Shown here piece by piece: positions 16,375-25,508 of a stretch of DNA of 64,000 nucleotides; within the stretch, counting starts at the first letter, position 1, and each line of letters begins with the position of its first letter. Origin of the DNA: an uncultured Oscillospiraceae bacterium (GTDB lineage: Bacteria > Bacillota > Clostridia > Oscillospirales > Acutalibacteraceae); assembly GCA_900554335.1 (NCBI GenBank), contig USGT01000003.1, positions 62,001 to 126,000 of the forward strand, given 5' to 3'. The notes under the pieces are model-generated. The model was not told where the DNA came from and ran no database searches. It was given only the letters and a program-made list of their open reading frames with translations. Both the position numbers and the translations under genes were made by a program.

Positions 16375-19300
16375 ATGGTGTTTGAATCGGAGTTAGAATT
16401 TGAAAGTGCGCTTATTAACAGATTAACAAATGCCGGATGGGTAAACCATGACACCGGTAAGCCCGAAATTTTGCGGTATAAAACGGAAAAAGATTTAATT
16501 CAAAACTGGGCAGATATTCTTTTTGAAAACAATAACAGCACAGACCGCTTAAATGATGCACCGCTCACAGACGGCGAAATGCAGCAAATTATGAACCAGG
16601 TTAAAAATCTTCGCACCCCGGTGAAATTAAACGGGTTTATTAATGGCAAAGTAGTTACTATAAAACGTGATAACCCTGCGGATCAGCTGCATCTTAATCG
16701 TGAAGTAAGCCTGAAAATTTATGACCGCCATGAAATTGCCGGAGGTCAAAGCCGCTATCAAATTGCGCAGCAACCGAAATTTTTGGCTAAAGATCCGATT
16801 CTTAATAACCGTCGTGGCGATTTTATGTTATTAATCAATGGTATGCCGGTTATTCATGTCGAGCTTAAAAAAAGCGGCATTCCTGTGAGTCAGGCATGCT
16901 ATCAAATAGAAAAATATGCTCATGAAGGCGTGTTTACAGGGCTGTTTTCGCTTGTGCAGATTTTCGTTGCAATGACTCCTGAAGAAACTATCTATTTTGC
17001 AAACCCGGGCCCTGATGGTAAATTCAACCCGGATTACTATTTCCATTGGGCTGATTTTAACAACGAACCCATAAACAACTGGGAAGACATTGCCGCAAAA
17101 CTTTTGTCTATTCCAATGGCTCATCAAATGATTGGCTTTTACACCGTTGCTGATAACACTGACAACACGCTAAAAGTCATGCGTAGTTACCAGTATTATG
17201 CCGCTTCTGCGATTTCTCAAGTTGTTGCGAGGCGTAAATGGTCAGAGCCCGATCAGCGTGGTGGATACATTTGGCACACAACAGGTTCAGGAAAAACAAT
17301 GACCAGCTTTAAGTCTGCGCAACTTATTGCTAATTCCGGAGATGCTGACAAAGTTGTGTTTTTAATGGACCGCATCGAGCTTGGCGTGCAGTCATTGCGG
17401 GAGTACAGAGGTTTTGCGGATGATTCTGATTCAGTGCAAGCAACGGAAAACACAGGTGTGCTTGTAACTAAGCTAAAAAGCACTGACCCTGCAGACACTT
17501 TGATTGTAACGTCGATTCAGAAAATGAGCCGTGTTATGGAAGAAAGCGGGTATAAAGCGAAAGATATTGAAGTTATTAACAAAAAACGCTTAGTGTTTAT
17601 CGTGGATGAATGCCACCGCGACACTTTTGGCGAAATGCTTAGGAATATTAAAGATACTTTTTCTAACGCTATGTTTTTCGGCTTTACGGGCACGCCGATT
17701 CATGATGAAAACCAAAAAATGATGAACACTACAACAGATATTTTCGGAAATGAACTTCACCGTTATTCCATTGCAGATGGCATCAGGGATAAAAACGTTC
17801 TTGGCTTCGACCCAACCATGGTTATGACCTATGACGACAATGCTTTGCGTGAGGCTATTGCACTTGAGGAAGCTAAGGCAAGCAGCAGTGAAGAGATTTT
17901 TTCAGACCCTAAAAAAGAAAAAATATACTATGAATATATGGATCCAACAAAAGTTCCTATGGCGGGCTACATTGCTAGTGACGGCAAGTATGTTAAAGGC
18001 ATTGAAGATTATTTGCCAAGTGCGCAATATGACCGAGACGAGCACAGAAAAGCCGTGATTGATGATATTCGCAAGAATTGGACTAGGCTTAGCCATAATT
18101 CTAAATTTCATGCAATTTTTGCGACTAGCAGTATTCCGGAAGCGATTAAATATTATCGTTTGTTTAAAGAAAAAGCGCCTGAATTGAAGGTCACGCCGCT
18201 GTTTGACCCGAATATTGATAATAACCCGGGTGCAATTTTTAAATCTGATGGACTGATGGAGCTTTTGACTGATTACAATGATAAATATGACGTTAATTTT
18301 ACAATGTCATCTTTTGCAGCATACAAAAAGGATGTATCTTTGCGTTTGGCGCATAAGGTTCCTTACACTGGAATTGATAGAGATCGCTCTAAACGGATTG
18401 ATATTTTAATCGTTGTGGACCAAATGCTCACTGGCTTTGATTCAAAATGGGTAAACACGCTATATTTAGATAAAGTTTTGCGCTACGAAGGGATTATTCA
18501 AGCGTTTTCTCGCACAAATCGTTTGTTTAATCTTGCTGAAAAGCCTTTTGGAATAATTCGTTACTACCGCAAGCCGCACACGATGCACCGCAATATAGAA
18601 GATGCATTTAACCTTTATTCCGGCGAGCGCCCTTACGGAATTTTTGTTAGCAAACTTGGCGATAATCTCAAAAAAATGAACAGTATTTATGAAGATATTA
18701 AATTGCTTTTTGGGTGCTCAGGAGTAATTAATTTTGAAAAACTGCCCGATGACTTAGCCGCAAGAGGAAAATTTGCGAAGCTTTTCAAAGAATTTAATGT
18801 GCATTTAGAATCCGCTTTTATTCAGGGTTTTGCATGGAATGAGTTGGAATATGAAATTGAGAACAATAACGGCGAAAGCGAAAAAATTAAAGTTAATATT
18901 AATGAAACGGCGTATCTTTCGCTTGCTTTGCGCTACAAGGAGCTTTTTAGTCCGGCGGATGACTCAAGCAAAGGCTTCAAAGAGGATTTGCCCTATGAAA
19001 TTGACACTCACTTAACTGAGATTAACACTGGCGCGATTGACCACAAATATATGGAATCGCGGTTTCGAAAATATTTGAAAGAGCTTCAAGAAGGCGTTGA
19101 AGCAACAAGAGCTTTAAAAGAGCTTCGAAAATCGTTTGCTGTGCTTACTCAGGAGCATCAAAAATATGCAAAAATTTTCTTGGCAGATGTGCAGCAGGGC
19201 AATGTTTTGGTCGAAGATAATAAAACGCTGGTAGATTACATTAACAAATATCAGGCGGATGCAAGGAACGACAAAATCCACCGTTTTGCTTTGGCTATTG

Positions 19301-19521
19301 GCATAGATGAAAATTTGCTTCGCGATTTCATGAACCAAAACATTACAAAAGAAAACATAAATGAATACGGCCGGTTTAATAAATTAGCCGATTCTGTTGA
19401 TAAATCAGTGGCTAAAACATACATCGAAGAAAAGGAAGGAAAACCCGTCAGGCCTTACCTTATTCGCCAGAAAATTTGCAAATATTTAGAAGATTTTATT
19501 TTGCCTAAAAGTTTTGAATAA
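16375..19521 (+). CDS. hsdR: Type I restriction endonuclease/translocase subunit HsdR
   Basis: The motor and nuclease subunit that translocates and cleaves unmodified DNA. An N-terminal PD-(D/E)xK nuclease (GDFMLLINGMPVIHVELKKS, with ExK at its end, about residues 145-165) precedes superfamily 2 helicase motifs: Walker A TGSGKT, DECH box (VDECH), FTGTPI, then a second RecA-like domain with FSRTNR. Length (1048) is normal. Two in-frame ATGs exist; 16375 is preferred because AAAGGAG lies 10 bases before it, whereas 16366 is only one base away. It follows hsdS closely, so M, S and R form one operon. All motifs look intact. Confidence 0.93.
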   Translation: MVFESELEFESALINRLTNAGWVNHDTGKPEILRYKTEKDLIQNWADILFENNNSTDRLNDAPLTDGEMQQIMNQVKNLRTPVKLNGFINGKVVTIKRDNPADQLHLNREVSLKIYDRHEIAGGQSRYQIAQQPKFLAKDPILNNRRGDFMLLINGMPVIHVELKKSGIPVSQACYQIEKYAHEGVFTGLFSLVQIFVAMTPEETIYFANPGPDGKFNPDYYFHWADFNNEPINNWEDIAAKLLSIPMAHQMIGFYTVADNTDNTLKVMRSYQYYAASAISQVVARRKWSEPDQRGGYIWHTTGSGKTMTSFKSAQLIANSGDADKVVFLMDRIELGVQSLREYRGFADDSDSVQATENTGVLVTKLKSTDPADTLIVTSIQKMSRVMEESGYKAKDIEVINKKRLVFIVDECHRDTFGEMLRNIKDTFSNAMFFGFTGTPIHDENQKMMNTTTDIFGNELHRYSIADGIRDKNVLGFDPTMVMTYDDNALREAIALEEAKASSSEEIFSDPKKEKIYYEYMDPTKVPMAGYIASDGKYVKGIEDYLPSAQYDRDEHRKAVIDDIRKNWTRLSHNSKFHAIFATSSIPEAIKYYRLFKEKAPELKVTPLFDPNIDNNPGAIFKSDGLMELLTDYNDKYDVNFTMSSFAAYKKDVSLRLAHKVPYTGIDRDRSKRIDILIVVDQMLTGFDSKWVNTLYLDKVLRYEGIIQAFSRTNRLFNLAEKPFGIIRYYRKPHTMHRNIEDAFNLYSGERPYGIFVSKLGDNLKKMNSIYEDIKLLFGCSGVINFEKLPDDLAARGKFAKLFKEFNVHLESAFIQGFAWNELEYEIENNNGESEKIKVNINETAYLSLALRYKELFSPADDSSKGFKEDLPYEIDTHLTEINTGAIDHKYMESRFRKYLKELQEGVEATRALKELRKSFAVLTQEHQKYAKIFLADVQQGNVLVEDNKTLVDYINKYQADARNDKIHRFALAIGIDENLLRDFMNQNITKENINEYGRFNKLADSVDKSVAKTYIEEKEGKPVRPYLIRQKICKYLEDFILPKSFE

Positions 19522-19554
19522 ACATAATTTTAAAAAATCAAGGAAGTGAATTTT

Positions 19555-20196
19555 ATGGCTGAAAATCTGCCAAATCCAAACGAAATCTTCCCTTTAAAAA
19601 ATTACGATAAATTAACTTATGTGAAACCTACGATTAAAAACCCGAATATTATCGTTGGAGATTTTACATATTTTAGCGACAGCAATTTTGAAAAACGGGT
19701 TATTCATCATTATGATTTTTATGGCGACAAGCTTATCATCGGCAAGTTTTGCCAGATAGCTTCAGGCGTTACTTTTGTTATGAATGGCGCTAACCACCAA
19801 ATGAATTGCGCTTCGACTTACCCTTTTTACATTTTTGAAGGCTGGGGCCAAAAAGTTCCTCCCCTAGATATGATGCCTCTTAAAGGAAACACAGTTATTG
19901 AAAACGACGTTTGGATTGGGCAAAATGCCGTGATTTTACCTGGAGTGCATATCTCAAATGGCGCAATTATAGGCATGAACAGCGTTGTTGGAAGCGATGT
20001 CCCGCCGTATACTATAGTTGCTGGAAACCCTGCAAAAGAAATAAGAAAAAGGTTCGGTAGAGAGCTTACAGAGCTTTTGCTTAAGCTTAAATGGTGGGAT
20101 AGAGAAATAAACGAAATAAAGAAAATTATTCCTATTTTATCTTCGAATAATCTTGAATATGTTGAAGCTAAAATTAAAGAATTTATTTCGACGTAA
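19555..20196 (+). CDS. Vat/CatB-type xenobiotic O-acetyltransferase
   Basis: A left-handed beta-helix (hexapeptide repeat) acetyltransferase of 213 residues. It resembles streptogramin A acetyltransferases over the whole length: IGKFCQIASGVTFVMNGANH with the catalytic histidine (H81, matching H82 of Vat(D)), STYPF, NDVWIGQNAVILPGV, AGNPAKEI and the C-terminal KWW motif. The expected reaction is acetyl-CoA-dependent acetylation of a hydroxyl on a small antibiotic. Whether it gives resistance cannot be told; chromosomal relatives of unknown substrate are common. ATG 19555 follows AAGGAAGTG; the GTG at 19546 is too close to the SD. It sits 33 bases after hsdR and may share its transcript. Confidence 0.85.
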   Translation: MAENLPNPNEIFPLKNYDKLTYVKPTIKNPNIIVGDFTYFSDSNFEKRVIHHYDFYGDKLIIGKFCQIASGVTFVMNGANHQMNCASTYPFYIFEGWGQKVPPLDMMPLKGNTVIENDVWIGQNAVILPGVHISNGAIIGMNSVVGSDVPPYTIVAGNPAKEIRKRFGRELTELLLKLKWWDREINEIKKIIPILSSNNLEYVEAKIKEFIST

Positions 20197-20207
20197 AATT
20201 GCTTAAG

Positions 20208-20236
20208 TAGACATTAAATCGCTTGTGTGTTACAAT
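20208..20236 (+). promoter_or_regulatory. Promoter of the exported YfbR-like gene
   Basis: TAGACA (20208-20213), a 17-base spacer, then TACAAT (20231-20236), 43 bases before the start codon. It lies wholly after the acetyltransferase stop. Confidence 0.7.
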
Positions 20237-20278
20237 GAACTTCGTAAAATATTATATTAAGGAGTTATATTAACACAA

Positions 20279-21049
20279 ATGAGAAAAGTTAGCAAAATTC
20301 TACCAGTTGCGCTCACAGCTAGCGTGATTTTTAGTGCGCCATGGGCAGTTTTGGCGGAAGGAGACATTCCAGGGCTCAAAAAAGATTTGATAATGAATGC
20401 CGTCAAAGCGGAAGGAGTCATCCCTGAACTTAGCAGAGACATGGTGACGGTTACCGGAAATTATGCAGGAATAAATTCCTTCTTCGGCGTAGCTTTCAGA
20501 ACAAAATACATCGATAGATGGGCAATTTCTATTAAAAATGAAAAAGAATCGCTTAACGATCATCTTCTCGATACGGCAAGAATTGCTCATATGCTGGCAC
20601 TTATTAAGAACAAAAAATTCGGTGGAAACATGAATGTAGGCAGGATTGCAGTTTTGGCTATGTATCACGATTTGACCGAAGTTATAACCGGCGATATGCC
20701 AACGCCTATCAAATACGGTCACCCGCAAATGAAACCTATTTATAACGAAGTTGACGCAAAAGCCAACGAGGAATTACTTTCGAAATTACCCGAGGAATTT
20801 AGGGAAGATTTCGAGCCTCTTCTTGACAGAAAGGAAGAAGAAAAAGACCTTTGGAAGCTTGTTAAAACTGCAGACACTATGAGCGCTTTCATCAAATGCC
20901 TCATTGAAAGAAGCAGAGGAAGCAAAGATTTTGACAAAATTTTCGATTATATTGAAGGAATTTTGCTTGCAAACAAGGAACCTGAAGTTCAGTACTTTAT
21001 GAAAACGTTTTTGCCGGCATTTGGCTACACTTACCCCGAAAATTTATAA
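20279..21049 (+). CDS. YfbR-like HD 5'-deoxynucleotidase with a Sec signal peptide
   Basis: Residues 69-250 align closely with E. coli YfbR, a metal-dependent 5'-deoxyribonucleotidase. R80-W81 match the sugar-selecting pair, H95, H130-D131 (MYHDLTEVITGD), E134 and D199 (KTADTMSAF) complete the HD metal site. In front is an extra 68 residues: a textbook signal peptide (RKVSK basic, about 18 hydrophobic residues, cleavage after A26 in VLA-EG) and a linker with an 18-residue imperfect repeat (EGDIPGLKKDLI / EGVIPELSRDMV). YfbR is normally cytoplasmic, so this version is predicted to act outside the membrane. It has its own promoter, SD AAGGAG (14 bases from ATG) and terminator. Activity predicted, not shown. 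Confidence 0.82.
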   Translation: MRKVSKILPVALTASVIFSAPWAVLAEGDIPGLKKDLIMNAVKAEGVIPELSRDMVTVTGNYAGINSFFGVAFRTKYIDRWAISIKNEKESLNDHLLDTARIAHMLALIKNKKFGGNMNVGRIAVLAMYHDLTEVITGDMPTPIKYGHPQMKPIYNEVDAKANEELLSKLPEEFREDFEPLLDRKEEEKDLWKLVKTADTMSAFIKCLIERSRGSKDFDKIFDYIEGILLANKEPEVQYFMKTFLPAFGYTYPENL

Positions 21050-21060
21050 TTTTGATTTTT

Positions 21061-21091
21061 GCTACAGATATTTTTCTGTAGCGGTTTTATT
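21061..21091 (+). terminator. Terminator after the YfbR-like gene
   Basis: GCTACAGA pairs perfectly with TCTGTAGC around TATTTT, followed by GGTTTTATT. It sits 11 bases after the stop and 21 bases before aroB, so it could also attenuate transcription into the aro operon. Confidence 0.75.
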
Positions 21092-21112
21092 GTGTGAAGG
21101 AGGCCTTTGAAA

Positions 21113-22150
21113 ATGGCAGAGTTAAAAGTTGGCAAAAGTAGAGTTTTAATTGAAAAAGGCCTTTTCGAAAACTTTGGGCATCATGTTTTAAATATAACCG
21201 AACCTTGCAAAGTTTTGATTTTAAGCGATGAAACAGTGGCAAAATTTTATATTGAAAAGTTAAGAAAAAATCTTGAAAAATCAGGTTTTAAAGTTTCGGA
21301 ATTTATTATTAAACCGGGTGAAAAATCGAAAACTTTGAGTACCGCCACGAAAATATATGAAAAAATGGCTGCTGATTTCTTTTCTCGCAGCGACATGGTG
21401 GTTTCTCTTGGCGGGGGCGTTGTTAGTGACATTGCGGGTTTTGCTGCGGCAACTTACTTAAGAGGAATTAAATTCGTTAGCATTCCAACTTCGCTTCTAG
21501 CGCAAATTGATGCTTCAATTGGAGGAAAAAACGGCGTTAACCTGAGCTTTGGGAAGAATTTAGTGGGCACTTTTTATAGTCCTGAGCTTGTTTTAGTGGA
21601 TTCAAATTTTCTTTTAACTCTTCCGCAAAAAGAGCTAAGATGCGGCATTGCTGAAGCGATAAAGTGCGGCTGCATTAAAGATGAAAAACTTTTTGAAATT
21701 TTTGAAAATGAAAATTTTGAAAATAATCTTGATGAAATCATAAAAAGGAGCATTGCCGTTAAAAAGCAGCTGGCCGAAAAGGATGAATTTGACCTAGGCG
21801 AAAGGAAGCTTTTGAATTTTGGCCACACTTTGGGGCATGCATACGAGAAACTTGGAAACTTCGAAACATTTTCTCACGGTGAAGCAGTGGCAATCGGGAT
21901 GAATGAAATAACGAAAATTTCTGAAAAACTTGGCCTTACAAAAGCAGGAACAGCCGAAAGATTAGCCGAAGTTTTGAAGAAAAATTCGCTGCCTGTGAGC
22001 TCTAGTTTTGCGAAAAAAGATGTTTTAAAAGCGGTTTTGCATGATAAAAAAATTTCAGGTTCGTTTATTGATTTAGCTGTCTTGAAAAGCATTGGGAGCA
22101 GCTTTATTCACAGGGTTCCTTGCAGTAAAATTGCGGATTTTTTGAGCTGA
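21113..22150 (+). CDS. aroB: 3-dehydroquinate synthase
   Basis: Cyclises DAHP to 3-dehydroquinate, the second shikimate step, using NAD and a metal ion. Visible marks: GGGVVSDIAGFAAATYLRG (NAD-binding region), FVSIPTSLLAQIDASIGGK, and the metal-ligand segments ending in LNFGHTLGHA and FSHGEAVAIGM. The length (345) is usual. ATG 21113 follows AAGGAGG by 9 bases; the TTG at 21107 is too close to the SD. It is the first gene of a seven-gene run of shikimate genes with overlaps or very short gaps. No promoter is obvious in the 63 bases before it, so transcription may start inside the upstream gene. Confidence 0.95.
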   Translation: MAELKVGKSRVLIEKGLFENFGHHVLNITEPCKVLILSDETVAKFYIEKLRKNLEKSGFKVSEFIIKPGEKSKTLSTATKIYEKMAADFFSRSDMVVSLGGGVVSDIAGFAAATYLRGIKFVSIPTSLLAQIDASIGGKNGVNLSFGKNLVGTFYSPELVLVDSNFLLTLPQKELRCGIAEAIKCGCIKDEKLFEIFENENFENNLDEIIKRSIAVKKQLAEKDEFDLGERKLLNFGHTLGHAYEKLGNFETFSHGEAVAIGMNEITKISEKLGLTKAGTAERLAEVLKKNSLPVSSSFAKKDVLKAVLHDKKISGSFIDLAVLKSIGSSFIHRVPCSKIADFLS

Positions 22151-22174
22151 GAATTAAAAAAAGGAGGGTTTATT

Positions 22175-23446
22175 TTGCACCAGGCCATTATTCAAAAAAG
22201 TTTTTTAAGGGGCACGATTTCTGCCCCTTCTTCGAAGAGTTTTTCGCACAGAGCAATTATTTGTGCGGCTTTGGCGGGCGGAGAATGCTTTATCTCTCCG
22301 CTGGTTTTTTCGCAGGATATTCTAGCCACGATTAATGGAATGAAAAGCCTTGGCGCGGGAATTGAAATTTTTGAAAATGGGATTAAAATTAAAAATTTTA
22401 AAAAGCCTGCTAAAGAAGTTTCGATTGATTGTTTTGACTCTGGCTCAACCCTCAGGTTTTTGGTTCCGGTTGCGGCTGCGCTTGGTATAGAAGCGGTTTT
22501 TAAACGCAGCGAGAGCCTTGCAAAAAGGCCTCTTAAAGATCTTCTGGATGCGCTTGAAAAAGCAGGAATTAAATGGGAAGAAAATGAGGACTTTTCTTTA
22601 AAAATAAGCGGAAAGCTTAATCCAGGCGAATTTTTATTGCCAGGGAATGTTAGTTCGCAGTTCGTTTCGGGGCTTTTGCTGGCGCTTCCGATGCTTGACG
22701 GAAATAGCACGATTAAATTAACTTCTAAGCTTGAATCTTCTGGATATGTCAAAATTACTACTGAAGTTATGAAAAAATTTGGCGTTTTAGCCGAAAAAAC
22801 TCCTGATGGATTTTTTATTAAAGGTAATCAGAAATATAAATCTTTTAATTATAATATTGAGGGTGATTGGTCGCAAGCAGCTTTTTTCATGGCTATGGGT
22901 GCACTAAGCGGAAACCTTAGCGTAAAAGGCCTTAATAAAAATTCATGCCAAGCCGACAATATGATTTTTGATTTGCTTGAGAATTTCGGTGCGGATATTT
23001 CTTGGAATAAAGATGAAATTAAAGTTAATAAATCAAGATTAAGAGCAGTAAATATAGACGCTGCTGAAGTGCCAGACTTAGTGCCGGCTTTAGCGGTTTT
23101 AGCAGCAAATGCTGAAGGCAAAACGATTATAAAAAATGTAAGAAGATTGAAGTTCAAAGAGTGCGATAGATTAAGCGTGGTAAGCGAAGAGCTTGCAAAA
23201 ATTGGGGTTAAAATTGAGTTTTCTGAAAATGAGCTTAAAATCATGGGCGGCAAGGATTATTTTGGCTGCGAAGTTTCTAGCCATAATGACCACAGAATCG
23301 CCATGGCGCTGGCTACGATGGCTTTGTGCGCTGAAGGGGACATGAAGATTTTGAATTCGGGTTGTGTTAAGAAGTCTTACCCTGATTTTTTCAAAGATTA
23401 TTGCTTGCTAGGAGGTGCGGCGGATGTCTTCGATGTGGGGGAGTAA
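22175..23446 (+). CDS. aroA: 3-phosphoshikimate 1-carboxyvinyltransferase (EPSP synthase)
   Basis: Transfers enolpyruvate from PEP to shikimate-3-phosphate. Two inverse alpha/beta domains are visible, with SSKSFSHRAII at the start (catalytic Lys and substrate contacts), the DSGSTLRFLVP segment, VSSQFVSGLLLALPM, KECDRL, and the C-terminal HNDHRIAMALA. The glyphosate-site residues fall in DSGSTLRFL, where class I enzymes usually read NAGTA, so this looks like a class II-type enzyme. The TTG start at 22175 lies 6 bases behind AAGGAGGG. It overlaps aroC by 23 bases. Confidence 0.95.
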   Translation: MHQAIIQKSFLRGTISAPSSKSFSHRAIICAALAGGECFISPLVFSQDILATINGMKSLGAGIEIFENGIKIKNFKKPAKEVSIDCFDSGSTLRFLVPVAAALGIEAVFKRSESLAKRPLKDLLDALEKAGIKWEENEDFSLKISGKLNPGEFLLPGNVSSQFVSGLLLALPMLDGNSTIKLTSKLESSGYVKITTEVMKKFGVLAEKTPDGFFIKGNQKYKSFNYNIEGDWSQAAFFMAMGALSGNLSVKGLNKNSCQADNMIFDLLENFGADISWNKDEIKVNKSRLRAVNIDAAEVPDLVPALAVLAANAEGKTIIKNVRRLKFKECDRLSVVSEELAKIGVKIEFSENELKIMGGKDYFGCEVSSHNDHRIAMALATMALCAEGDMKILNSGCVKKSYPDFFKDYCLLGGAADVFDVGE

Positions 23447-24500
23447 TATAAGAATATCTATTTTTGGCGAGAGCCACGGCGAGGCGATTGGCGTGGTTTT
23501 GGATGGTTTGCCTGCCGGAGAAAAAATAAATTTTGGCGAAATAGATCTTCAAATGAAAAGGCGCAGGCCGGGCAACGGAAAATTAGCGACAAGCCGGAAA
23601 GAAAGTGACACGGCGCACGTTATTTCCGGGATTTTCGAAGGAAAAACTACCGGCACGCCGCTTTGCGCGGTTATAAATAATGAAAATGCTTCTTCGAAAG
23701 ATTATGAAAAAAGCAGATTTTTGCCCAGGCCAGGGCATGCTGATTTCACGGCGCATATTAAATATAAAGGTTTTGAAGATTTCAGAGGTGGCGGGCATTT
23801 TTCGGGCAGGCTCACTGCTCCGGTGGTTTTTGCGGGTGCGATTTGCCGGCAAATTCTTGATAAAAAAGGCATATTTATAGGCTCGCATATTGCTTCGATT
23901 GGAAACATTTTTGACGAAAAATTTAATCCAGTTGATATTTCGCATGAGGTTTTGAATCGTTTATCTAGAAGTGATTTCCCGGTTTTAAATGAAGAGAATA
24001 AGAAAAAAATGGAAGAGAAAATCCTTGAAGTGAAAGCACAAAAAGACAGCATCGGCGGGGTTATTGAATGTGCTGTAGTTGGCGTTCCTTGCGGGATTGG
24101 TGACCCAATTTTCGGTAACATCGAAAGCAAAATATCTTCGATTATTTTTGGAATTCCGGGGGTTAAAGGCGTTGAATTCGGCGCGGGGTTTGAGCTTTCG
24201 AAGAAGTGCGGCAGCGTTTGCAATGATAATTTCACGGTTTCAAACGGCATAATTAAAACCACCACGAACAACAGCGGAGGAATTCTAGGCGGGATAAGCT
24301 CAGGAATGCCGATTATTTTCAGGGTGGCTTTTAAACCTACTCCTTCGATAGCCAAAGAGCAAACGACGGTTAATTTGAAAAGCGGCTTAACTGAAAAAAT
24401 AAGTATTCAAGGAAGGCACGACCCTTGCATTGCCGTGAGGGCTGGCGCTGTGGTTGAGGCTGCTGCTGCAATTGCAATTTTGGATTTGATTAAAGGGTAA
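23424..24500 (+). CDS. aroC: Chorismate synthase
   Basis: Makes chorismate from EPSP, using reduced FMN. Motifs in order: GESHGEAIG near the N terminus, RRRPG (within MKRRRPGNG), RGGGHFSGRLTAP, GGVIECAVVGVP and the C-terminal GRHDPCIAVRA. Length (358) is normal. ATG 23424 is chosen because AGGAGG ends about 9 bases upstream and MSSMWGSNI matches the usual family start; the GTG at 23415 overlaps the SD. It starts inside the end of aroA. Confidence 0.95.
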   Translation: MSSMWGSNIRISIFGESHGEAIGVVLDGLPAGEKINFGEIDLQMKRRRPGNGKLATSRKESDTAHVISGIFEGKTTGTPLCAVINNENASSKDYEKSRFLPRPGHADFTAHIKYKGFEDFRGGGHFSGRLTAPVVFAGAICRQILDKKGIFIGSHIASIGNIFDEKFNPVDISHEVLNRLSRSDFPVLNEENKKKMEEKILEVKAQKDSIGGVIECAVVGVPCGIGDPIFGNIESKISSIIFGIPGVKGVEFGAGFELSKKCGSVCNDNFTVSNGIIKTTTNNSGGILGGISSGMPIIFRVAFKPTPSIAKEQTTVNLKSGLTEKISIQGRHDPCIAVRAGAVVEAAAAIAILDLIKG

Positions 24501-24512
24501 AGGAGTGATGAA

Positions 24513-25229
24513 ATGAACGAAAATTTGGGAGTTATTGCTGGGCCGTGCTCTGTTGAAAGCGAAAAAATGCTTGAAGACACTGCCCGAAAACTGAAAAGCT
24601 TTGGAGTTAAAATTTTAAGAGGCGGCGCTTTTAAACCCAGGACTTCGCCTTATGATTTTCAAGGAATGAAAGAGGACGGGCTCAAGATTTTAAAGCGTGT
24701 TGGAGAAAAATTTGGCATGCGCACCGTTAGCGAAGTGGTTGACACAAGGCACGTTGAAATGATGACTAAATACGTTGACATTTTGCAGGTTGGCTCAAGA
24801 AATATGCAAAATTTCGAGCTTTTAAAAGAAGTTGGCAGGTCAAATCACCCTGTTTTGCTCAAAAGAGGAATGTGCGCGACGATAAACGAATTCAAAATGG
24901 CGGCTGAGTACATAAAAAATGAGGGAAATGAGAAAATCATAATGTGCGAAAGGGGAATAAGAACCTTCGAAACTGCGACGAGGAACACGCTTGATATTTC
25001 TTGCATTGCGATTTTGAAAAAGGAAACGAATTACCCGATTATCGCAGATTTGAGCCATTCTCTTGGCAGGAAAGACATTATCTCAAGCGTTGCAAAAGCC
25101 GTGATTGCTCTTGGGGCTGACGGAATTATGCTGGAAGTTCACCCGGAGCCGTGCAAAGCGCGTTCGGACGGTTACCAGCAGCTTGATTTTGCTGAATTTT
25201 CGAAGTTCATGGAGGAAATAAATAAGTGA
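24513..25229 (+). CDS. DAHP synthase, short type I-beta, no regulatory domain
   Basis: Condenses PEP with erythrose-4-phosphate to start the shikimate pathway. KDPG-aldolase-like barrel motifs: AGPCSVES, RGGAFKPRTSPYDFQG, QVGSRNMQNFELL, LLKRGM, ERGIRTFE, DLSHS and EVHPEP. At 238 residues it is only the catalytic barrel. The N-terminal ferredoxin-like domain that gives Tyr/Phe feedback inhibition in related enzymes is absent, as is the chorismate mutase fusion found in Bacillus. It overlaps the chorismate mutase gene by 4 bases (GTGA), so a non-covalent regulatory partnership between the two proteins is possible. Confidence 0.93.
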   Translation: MNENLGVIAGPCSVESEKMLEDTARKLKSFGVKILRGGAFKPRTSPYDFQGMKEDGLKILKRVGEKFGMRTVSEVVDTRHVEMMTKYVDILQVGSRNMQNFELLKEVGRSNHPVLLKRGMCATINEFKMAAEYIKNEGNEKIIMCERGIRTFETATRNTLDISCIAILKKETNYPIIADLSHSLGRKDIISSVAKAVIALGADGIMLEVHPEPCKARSDGYQQLDFAEFSKFMEEINK

Positions 25230-25504
25230 AAAAACTAGATGACTTAAGAACGGAACTTGATGAAATCGACGCCGGAATTTTGGACCTTTTAGCGAAAAGA
25301 TTTGAAAAAATAAAGTTAATCGGGGAATTAAAAAAAGAAAAAAGCATGCCTATTTTGCAGAAAAGCAGAGAAGAAGTCGTTATAAACCGGGCGAAAAAAT
25401 CGGCTTTGAAAAATGGCATTGACCCTGCTTATTTTGAAAAAATTTATGAAGTGATCATCAGTAGTGCTAGAAATTTAGAAGAATGCATGATTGACGGGAA
25501 GTGA
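25226..25504 (+). CDS. Chorismate mutase, AroQ class
   Basis: A 92-residue all-helical protein matching the AroQ fold: the first helix has LRTELDEIDAGILDLLAKRF with the substrate-binding Arg, then KLIGELKKEK and REEVVINRAKKSA. It converts chorismate to prephenate for Phe/Tyr synthesis. GTG start at 25226, coupled by a 4-base overlap to the DAHP synthase gene. It is a stand-alone mutase with no prephenate dehydratase or dehydrogenase attached. Confidence 0.88.
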   Translation: MKKLDDLRTELDEIDAGILDLLAKRFEKIKLIGELKKEKSMPILQKSREEVVINRAKKSALKNGIDPAYFEKIYEVIISSARNLEECMIDGK

Positions 25505-25508
25505 TATT

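Noticed and set aside
12854..21060. tRNA-Leu as attachment site of an integrated island carrying the restriction genes
   Set aside because: No repeat of the tRNA 3' end was seen at the far side, and there is no integrase or mobility gene.
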